From NCBI GenBank assembly GCA_937915515.1, contig CALGIK010000056.1, forward strand, positions 1-6,253: 6,253 bases of DNA, written 5' to 3'. The stretch is from an uncultured Clostridia bacterium. Lineage in GTDB: Bacteria > Bacillota > Clostridia > Christensenellales > CAG-314. The notes below the pieces were generated by a model. That model made no database searches. It worked only from the letters and a program-made list of their open reading frames with translations, and was not told the DNA's origin. The position numbers were made by a program, and so were the translations under genes. Position 1 is the stretch's first letter. Each line of letters starts with the position of its first letter. Positions 1 to 3,498 of the stretch are shown here, in pieces.

Positions 1-168
1 GGTCTGTATCTGCCAGCCTTTTTCTGACGACGTTATAAGCGCATATTTGTCTGCGGAAAATACGCCGTAAGCGCCGTCCTCTTTTTTAGAGTATCTAAAT
101 ATCTGACCGCACTCAAAAATATCTTTAGCATTAAAATAAGCGTTGTCTTGTATAAAAAAAGTTTCCAT
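1..168 (-). CDS. 8-oxoguanine DNA glycosylase-like protein, N-terminal fragment
   Basis: Only the first 56 codons are inside the window; the gene runs off the left edge in an open frame. Translating leftward from the ATG at 166-168 gives a protein whose residues 12-26 (FNAKDIFECGQIFRY) match the start of the OGG_N domain, which in relatives reads F-D-(x)n-CGQ-C-F-R-W. It is followed by the usual short beta-strand region (GAYGVFSADKYALI). Family members are base-excision repair enzymes that flip out and excise oxidised or alkylated bases; the catalytic helix-hairpin-helix and Lys/Asp would lie beyond the window. Gly21 corresponds to the glycine that reads 8-oxoguanine in human OGG1. The usual Cys-Phe-Arg-Trp is Ile-Phe-Arg-Tyr here. 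No upstream in-frame start is available and there is no well-spaced Shine-Dalgarno, only AGG one base from the ATG. It follows rpmA, separated by a terminator. It could also be named a DNA-3-methyladenine glycosylase 2 family protein. Confidence 0.8.
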   Translation of the reverse strand, partial: METFFIQDNAYFNAKDIFECGQIFRYSKKEDGAYGVFSADKYALITSSEKGWQIQT

Positions 169-175
169 ACCTATT

Positions 176-205
176 AAAAAAGAGTCGCTTTTTTAGCAAC
201 TCTTT
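176..205 (-). terminator. Rho-independent terminator of the rplU-prp-rpmA operon
   Basis: Read on the minus strand, a 10-bp stem AAAGAGTTGC / GCGACTCTTT (one G-U pair) closes a 7-base loop and runs into a tract of six T (176-181). It sits 15 bp after the rpmA stop codon. The T tract ends only 7 bp before the ATG of the next gene, so it also separates the glycosylase gene from the ribosomal operon. Confidence 0.85.
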
Positions 206-220
206 ATATTATTTTGTGTG

Positions 221-499
221 TTAGCAAGCGGGATATACGCTTACTTGTTTATCAGATTTGCCTTTGCGTTCAAATTTTACGACACCGTCAATAAGAGAAA
301 AAAGCGTATCATCTTTGCCTATGCCGACATTATTTCCCGGGTGTATATGCGTGCCGCGTTGGCGTACCAAAATGTTGCCCGCCAAAACGAACTGACCGTC
401 TGCGCGTTTAGCTCCCAAACGTTGGCTTGCACTATCTCTGCCGTTTTTTGAACTGCCCATTCCTTTTTTGTGGGCAAACAACTGAATATTAATAAACAT
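221..499 (-). CDS. rpmA: 50S ribosomal protein L27, with cleavable N-terminal extension
   Basis: A 92-residue protein of the large ribosomal subunit; the mature N-terminus of L27 reaches towards the peptidyl-transferase centre. The body has the L27 signature: [15 protein letters not shown] at 18-32, [10 protein letters not shown] near 41-50 and [17 protein letters not shown] near 64-80. Residues 1-9 (MFINIQLFA) precede HKKG and match the extension known in Firmicutes (in Staphylococcus aureus MLKLNLQFFA-SKKG), which the protease Prp removes after the alanine. Cleavage here would be expected after Ala9, leaving a His-Lys-Lys-Gly N-terminus. The ATG at 497-499 is preceded by GGAGG (509-513), 9 bases away and lying across the end of prp. 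The gene is followed by a terminator, not by obg. The C-terminus ends in Pro-Ala-Cys, a small variation. Length is normal for the family. Confidence 0.98.
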   Translation of the reverse strand: MFINIQLFAHKKGMGSSKNGRDSASQRLGAKRADGQFVLAGNILVRQRGTHIHPGNNVGIGKDDTLFSLIDGVVKFERKGKSDKQVSVYPAC

Positions 500-500
500 T

Positions 501-830
501 TTATTTGACCTCCAGATTAATGTAATCGGAATATCCTTCTCTCAAATCGGAAATGCCGCACAGCATTGTGTTTAGTATAATGTCGCTGTTTTTGCGTTGT
601 TCCTGATTTAAATTTGACGGAAGAGAAAATTCCAGATAACCGTTTGCTTCGTCAACCTTATATTTTACGTTGACTTTTGCAATTGCCAAAAGTCCTAACA
701 GCGCTGTTTGAACTACGCTTGACAAGGCAGCACATACTATGTCTTCGCCTTTTTCGCTGTAGCCTGTATGCCCATCGCATACAACTTTGATTATACTTTC
801 GGCTTTTTTTGTGATTTTTACGTCTGTCAT
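501..830 (-). CDS. prp: Ribosomal processing cysteine protease Prp
   Basis: A 109-residue protein of the Prp family (YsxB in Bacillus subtilis), which removes the N-terminal extension of ribosomal protein L27. The diagnostic segment is at 18-36 ([19 protein letters not shown]). His21 and Cys33 align with the catalytic His/Cys pair described for S. aureus Prp, and the GHxGY and DIVCA flanks are kept. Length is typical. It lies between rplU and rpmA, the arrangement expected for the enzyme and its substrate. It starts 4 bp after rplU stops and ends 1 bp before the rpmA start codon. No Shine-Dalgarno is visible ahead of its ATG (AAGCTAACCTAATG), so it probably depends on ribosomes arriving from rplU. 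Presence of both the intact protease and the L27 extension makes the processing system complete here. Confidence 0.95.
   Translation of the reverse strand: MTDVKITKKAESIIKVVCDGHTGYSEKGEDIVCAALSSVVQTALLGLLAIAKVNVKYKVDEANGYLEFSLPSNLNQEQRKNSDIILNTMLCGISDLREGYSDYINLEVK
509..513 (-). promoter_or_regulatory. Shine-Dalgarno of rpmA inside the end of prp
   Basis: On the minus strand GGAGG lies 9 bases before the rpmA ATG and upstream of the prp stop codon at 501-503, so ribosomes finishing prp cover the site. This gives rpmA strong initiation of its own, unlike prp, which has none. Confidence 0.8.
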
Positions 831-834
831 TAGG

Positions 835-1143
835 TTAGCTTAATTTGATATCGGTAACTTTAAGCTTTGTATAGGGCTGTCTGTGACCTTGTCTTTTGCG
901 CACGTTCTTTTTTGCTTTATAGGTGAAAATGTTAAGTTTGTCCCCCTTGCCGTGCTCGACAACCTCTGCCGTAACGGAAACATTAGCGGCTTGCGTACCG
1001 AATACTACGTTGTCGTCGTTACAAGCCATAAGGGCATTTAATGATATTTTGTCCCCCACATTTGCTTCAAGTTTTTCGACACTGAGTATTTGGTCAACTC
1101 CTACCTTGTATTGTTTCCCGCCGGTCTCGATAATTGCGTACAT
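835..1143 (-). CDS. rplU: 50S ribosomal protein L21
   Basis: A complete 102-residue L21, a 23S rRNA-binding protein of the large subunit. It begins with the family signature MYAIIETGGKQYKV and a DxI-x-VEKL segment. The C-terminal half contains KLNIFTYKAKKNVRKRQGHRQPY, the hallmark basic loop with the F-x-Y/K-x-KK-x-RR/KRQGHRQPYT pattern. First gene of the rplU-prp-rpmA operon. The start is well fixed: AGAGGAGG at 1151-1158 lies 7 bases before the ATG. The roughly 90-150 nt leader upstream can fold and resembles the L21 leader that regulates this operon in low-GC Gram-positive bacteria, so autoregulation by L21 is likely though not shown here. Confidence 0.98.
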   Translation of the reverse strand: MYAIIETGGKQYKVGVDQILSVEKLEANVGDKISLNALMACNDDNVVFGTQAANVSVTAEVVEHGKGDKLNIFTYKAKKNVRKRQGHRQPYTKLKVTDIKLS

Positions 1144-1150
1144 GTTTTTA

Positions 1151-1158
1151 CCTCCTCT
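1151..1158 (-). promoter_or_regulatory. Strong Shine-Dalgarno of rplU
   Basis: AGAGGAGG on the minus strand, 7 bases upstream of the rplU ATG, lies just outside the predicted leader helix. It is nearly a full complement of the 16S rRNA 3' end. Confidence 0.9.
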
Positions 1159-1167
1159 AACCAGTCT

Positions 1168-1230
1168 CGCTGAACTAAGGTGATAAACTAAAAAATTTAT
1201 GCTTAAAAACCTTCCTCAAGCGGCTCAGCG
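1168..1230 (-). ncRNA. Structured rplU leader, probable L21 leader
   Basis: In the minus-strand transcript CGCTGAGC (1223-1230) pairs with GTTCAGCG (1168-1175), giving an 8-bp helix with one G-U pair. Inside it AAGGT can pair with ACCTT and GCTT with AAGC, as alternative or nested helices. The helix closes 9 bases before the rplU Shine-Dalgarno. Position and layout agree with the L21 leader family known upstream of rplU in Bacillus and relatives, which is thought to bind L21 and limit its synthesis. Identity with that family is inferred from position and the closing helix, not from a covariance search. Confidence 0.55.
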
Positions 1231-1233
1231 TTT

Positions 1234-1262
1234 ACTTTAACATAATCATATATGTTTGTCAA
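1234..1262 (-). promoter_or_regulatory. Proximal sigma-A-type promoter of rplU
   Basis: On the minus strand a perfect -35 TTGACA (1257-1262) is followed after 17 bp by TAAAGT (1234-1239), four of six matching the -10 consensus. Transcription would start near 1227, inside the 5' arm of the leader helix, which argues that the distal promoter makes the full-length leader. The spacer holds a perfect inverted repeat AACATA-6-TATGTT (1239-1256). Confidence 0.5.
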
Positions 1263-1284
1263 TAAATTTCACCGTTTTTGTATT
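1256..1284 (+). promoter_or_regulatory. Possible promoter of the Asn-rich gene
   Basis: TTGTCA (1256-1261) and TGTATT (1279-1284) are spaced by 17 bp and would start a transcript near 1291, giving a leader of about 43 nt before the ATG at 1334. The -10 is weak. The -35 overlaps that of the minus-strand rplU promoter. GATAAT at 1302-1307 with TTGTAT 18 bp upstream is an alternative. No sporulation-sigma pattern was evident. Confidence 0.3.
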
Positions 1285-1293
1285 TTTTAGAAA

Positions 1294-1321
1294 ATAATAC
1301 AGATAATAACACTAAAGTCAA
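1294..1321 (-). promoter_or_regulatory. Distal sigma-A-type promoter of rplU
   Basis: On the minus strand TTGACT (1316-1321, five of six) and TATTAT (1294-1299, five of six) are spaced by 16 bp. Transcription from about 1287 would give a leader of about 144 nt containing the whole predicted rplU leader fold. The -35 abuts the Shine-Dalgarno of the divergent gene on the plus strand. The region is AT-rich, so chance matches are possible. Confidence 0.4.
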
Positions 1322-1333
1322 AGGAGTAAAGAT

Positions 1334-2452
1334 ATGGAAAAAGATCGACACATTGACCAACAATATTTTATGCACAGCGAAACAGCGCGAAATCCGTGGT
1401 CAAATTACAGCGACCCGTATTTTGTAAATAATGCTGATGTGCAGGATTATCAAGCGGAAATAGTAAAAAAGGAGAAAAATATGAAAAAGAATAAAAATAA
1501 CAATTTAAAGAAAAACAACAATCAAAACCAAAATACAAACGATGAACAAAGAATATATGTCGGATCACAAGATAATAAAGCTAATTTTACGTCAACAAGC
1601 GAACGTGATTCCTACTCGCAAAATTATGAAAACTATCTAGCCGACACCGAACTGGCAAATAATTACCATTACGGCAACAATTTAGGCAATACAAGCGACA
1701 AAAACAGCACTAAAAATTTGCATACTGAAGAATACAACAATAAAAACAATAACACCTTTGATACAAAAAATGTAAACAATTCTCAAAACAATTACTGGGA
1801 TAATATGAATAATTACGAAAACACACAAAATATCAATAGAAACAATATGAATAACAATAAAAACGCTAACAATGAAAATAACTCACAAAATTGGCAAACA
1901 AAAAACTATAACAGCGAGGAATATTCTGACGCTTTTGAAAATGAAAATTCTCAAAATTCCAAAAATTATAATACTAAAAGTACAGATTATGGAAAGAATA
2001 TAAACACTGACAATATGAATAATACAAAATCTTATAACGAATATTATAATAAAAGCCAAAATATGAATCAGAACAATAAAAGCTTTGAAGCTTATCCCGA
2101 CCAAGATGCTCATATCAATTATAATACCGCTCCCGGTCAAACAGGAGAATATAATTGCTGCGGATGCAACAATATGAACAACGAGCTTGAAGATTGCTGC
2201 CCTTCTGATATTAAAAATAATTCATACAGCAATGAAGGACGTGCAAAGAATACGGCTTATAACGAGAAGACAATAAACACTGATAAAAATTACAATTACT
2301 ATGATACTGATTACGCCGTAAACGATGCAAATAAAAACAACGAAAACAAAAATAATTTAGCTATCGAAACAATGAGTGCATGCGACAAAAACAAAAAAGA
2401 GAATGCTAAACAACAAAACAGTACCAGCAATAAGACAGAGAATAATAATTAA
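1334..2452 (+). CDS. Asparagine-rich, low-complexity protein with C-terminal cysteine cluster
   Basis: I do not recognise this 372-residue protein. By hand count 100 residues are Asn (27%) and about 29 are Tyr; Lys, Ser, Glu and Asp make up much of the rest. It has no hydrophobic segment or signal peptide, so it is probably cytosolic (or mother-cell) and disordered. Residues 1-50 are less biased (e.g. YFMHSETARNPWSNYSDPYF at 11-30). Residues 51-270 are Asn runs broken by Tyr and recurring SQN motifs (150-152, 184-186, 206-208, 241-243). Residues 275-289 hold CCGC and CC, and Cys350 is near the end. AAAGGAG (1320-1326) sits 7 bases before the ATG. A second good site, AAGGAG at 1469-1474, lies 6 bases before an in-frame ATG at 1481 (Met50). 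A 30-bp gap leads to the next gene, suggesting an operon. Spore-coat, prion-like assembly or adhesive roles are conceivable but unproven. The unbroken 372 codons and RBS support a real gene. Confidence 0.8.
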   Translation: MEKDRHIDQQYFMHSETARNPWSNYSDPYFVNNADVQDYQAEIVKKEKNMKKNKNNNLKKNNNQNQNTNDEQRIYVGSQDNKANFTSTSERDSYSQNYENYLADTELANNYHYGNNLGNTSDKNSTKNLHTEEYNNKNNNTFDTKNVNNSQNNYWDNMNNYENTQNINRNNMNNNKNANNENNSQNWQTKNYNSEEYSDAFENENSQNSKNYNTKSTDYGKNINTDNMNNTKSYNEYYNKSQNMNQNNKSFEAYPDQDAHINYNTAPGQTGEYNCCGCNNMNNELEDCCPSDIKNNSYSNEGRAKNTAYNEKTINTDKNYNYYDTDYAVNDANKNNENKNNLAIETMSACDKNKKENAKQQNSTSNKTENNN

Positions 2453-2469
2453 CACATTTTAACCCTCAC

Positions 2470-2474
2470 GGAGG
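2470..2474 (+). promoter_or_regulatory. Shine-Dalgarno of the helical-protein gene
   Basis: GGAGG lies 8 bases before the ATG at 2483, in the 30-bp gap after the Asn-rich gene. No promoter or terminator is visible in this gap, so the two genes are probably co-transcribed. Confidence 0.8.
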
Positions 2475-2482
2475 ATTGTTAA

Positions 2483-3025
2483 ATGGAACGTGAAAAAAAT
2501 TCCACAACCGAATCAGGCGCTTCAAAAAAGACTTCAAAAAAAGAAAACAAGAGAACAAAAAAATCTTGTTGGAGTCAAAATGCCGAATGCCCTAATAACG
2601 TCAACACTATCAAGCTTTTAAATAATATTAAAAACAATGCTACAATGGCAAAGCGTGCGACGGAAACGGTTATCGAAAATGTGGACAACAAAAAATTTGC
2701 AGATATATTAAAGGAACAAGTTATTAAATATGATGACTTTGTACGGCGTGCCGATAAATTGGCGCGCGGTACAGGAACATTGTTAGAAGAAAAAGGCGGT
2801 TTGTCTCAGTTTTTTACAAAAACTAATATCAAGATGAAATTGATGACGGACAACAGTATAAGTAAAATTGCCGAACTTATGATTATCGGCAATACTATGG
2901 GAGTCATCGATTTAGGAAAAACTATGCGCCATACTCCCGACGTCAATCCTGATACTATGAATTTAGCAAGAGAACTATTGATGTATGAGGAAGACGCAAT
3001 AGAAGCCATGAAATTTCATCTTTAA
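2483..3025 (+). CDS. Conserved alpha-helical (ferritin-like-fold?) protein with basic Cys-containing tail
   Basis: A 180-residue soluble protein. Residues 1-38 are a Lys/Ser/Thr-rich tail ending in SCWSQNAECPNN with Cys29 and Cys36. From about 39 onward the sequence predicts four helices (about 40-67, 70-97, 107-149, 157-178). The core, notably KIAELMIIGNTMGVIDLGK (128-146) and a terminal LLMYEEDAIEAMKFHL, resembles from memory an uncharacterised ~140-residue family common in Clostridia, in which a segment like HIAEMMIQGSTMGIID is conserved. That family normally lacks a tail like this. The fold suggests a four-helix bundle, but a full set of ferritin metal ligands (Glu/ExxH) is not visible, so iron binding is not claimed. 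The start is supported by GGAGG 8 bases upstream. Second gene of a unit with the Asn-rich protein, closed by a strong terminator. Function unknown. Confidence 0.85.
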   Translation: MEREKNSTTESGASKKTSKKENKRTKKSCWSQNAECPNNVNTIKLLNNIKNNATMAKRATETVIENVDNKKFADILKEQVIKYDDFVRRADKLARGTGTLLEEKGGLSQFFTKTNIKMKLMTDNSISKIAELMIIGNTMGVIDLGKTMRHTPDVNPDTMNLARELLMYEEDAIEAMKFHL

Positions 3026-3052
3026 ATTGCTAAGCCATCGGACTTTAATTGT

Positions 3053-3088
3053 AAGGAGCTGTCTTCTTTGTCGGACAGCTCCTTTTTT
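3053..3088 (+). terminator. Strong Rho-independent terminator of the two-gene unit
   Basis: AAGGAGCTGTC (3053-3063) pairs perfectly with GACAGCTCCTT (3074-3084) over 11 bp around a 10-base loop, and six T follow from 3083. It begins 27 bp after the stop codon of the helical-protein gene. Confidence 0.92.
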
Positions 3089-3170
3089 GATGAAATTTTG
3101 AGAAATTTAACACCTTCAGCTTGATGATGTGCACCTTAAAGTACAAACAAATAATATGTAGTTTACTAAG

Positions 3171-3206
3171 GACTGATTTCTGTATTGAACTAGAATCAGT
3201 CTTTTT
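3171..3206 (+). terminator. Second Rho-independent terminator
   Basis: GACTGATT (3171-3178) pairs with AATCAGTC (3194-3201), and the stem can continue with TCT/AGA after a one-base bulge. TTTTT (3202-3206) follows. No gene ends between this and the terminator at 3053-3088. It is either a backup terminator or the 3' end of a short transcript whose start I could not identify. Confidence 0.7.
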
Positions 3207-3436
3207 AATTTTCAGATAACGCAGTTTTTTCACCTTATTTTGAGTTTAATTATTCATTGTAATTTTGTTTCATTGCTACCTATTTTTGTTTTATTATCCT
3301 TAAGGTTAAGAAAATTTTTGTCAAGATACCTGCATTAAATGTAATACATGAATACTTCAGTTAAGAAATACTTAGCTATTTAATTTTTTAAACAAAAATT
3401 AAGAAATGAGCTAAATATAAAAAAGTTGATAAACAG
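3207..3436. other. AT-rich non-coding stretch before the lipoprotein gene
   Basis: No credible coding region is seen on either strand; together with the flanking terminators the gene-free gap is about 470 bp. It holds three exact copies of TTAAGAAA (3306-3313, 3361-3368, 3399-3406) and two copies of AATACTT 16 bp apart (3351-3357, 3367-3373). It also has an interrupted inverted repeat: TTAGCT and TTAATTTTT (3372-3388) against AAAAATTAA and AGCTAA (3394-3414). These could be regulator sites for the downstream gene or simply AT-rich chance. Confidence 0.5.
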
Positions 3437-3465
3437 TTGACAAATATAATGAAAAAATATACAGT
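3437..3465 (+). promoter_or_regulatory. Promoter of the lipoprotein gene
   Basis: A perfect -35 TTGACA (3437-3442) is followed after 17 bp by TACAGT (3460-3465), four of six in the -10. Transcription would begin near 3472, leaving a leader of about 27 nt that contains the Shine-Dalgarno AAAGGAG (3485-3491), 7 bases before the ATG. A near-copy of the -35 region (GTTGATAAA at 3425-3433 versus GTTGACAAA at 3436-3444) lies 11 bp upstream. Confidence 0.5.
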
Positions 3466-3498
3466 TTTAATAATGAATTATACTAAAGGAGATTTTTT

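Noticed and set aside
158..200. Promoter for the glycosylase gene inside the rpmA terminator (TTGCTA-17-TAATAG)
   Set aside because: The -10 matches only three of six and the implied transcript would start at or after the ATG.
218..451. Plus-strand open frame of 77 codons opposite rpmA
   Set aside because: It lies entirely antisense to a well-supported L27 gene, has no Shine-Dalgarno and no recognisable domain.
923..1183. Plus-strand open frame of 86 codons opposite rplU
   Set aside because: Shadow of the L21 gene; no ribosome binding site and low-quality composition.
1230..1330. Sporulation sigma (E/G/K) promoter for the Asn-rich gene
   Set aside because: CATA-containing strings occur, but none has the required T/TA at the right distance together with a matching -35.
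1883..2140. Minus-strand open frame with Ile/Phe/Val-rich, membrane-like translation
   Set aside because: It is the reverse complement of Asn/Tyr/Lys codons (AAT, AAC, TAT, AAA), which automatically read as hydrophobic residues. No RBS supports it.
3089..3170. Possible remnant of a transposase or IS end
   Set aside because: One plus-strand frame stays open for about 45 codons, but no transposase motif, terminal inverted repeat or target duplication can be shown.
3045..3233. Minus-strand open frame of 62 codons across two terminators
   Set aside because: It runs through both plus-strand hairpins, has no RBS, and its sequence matches no family I know.
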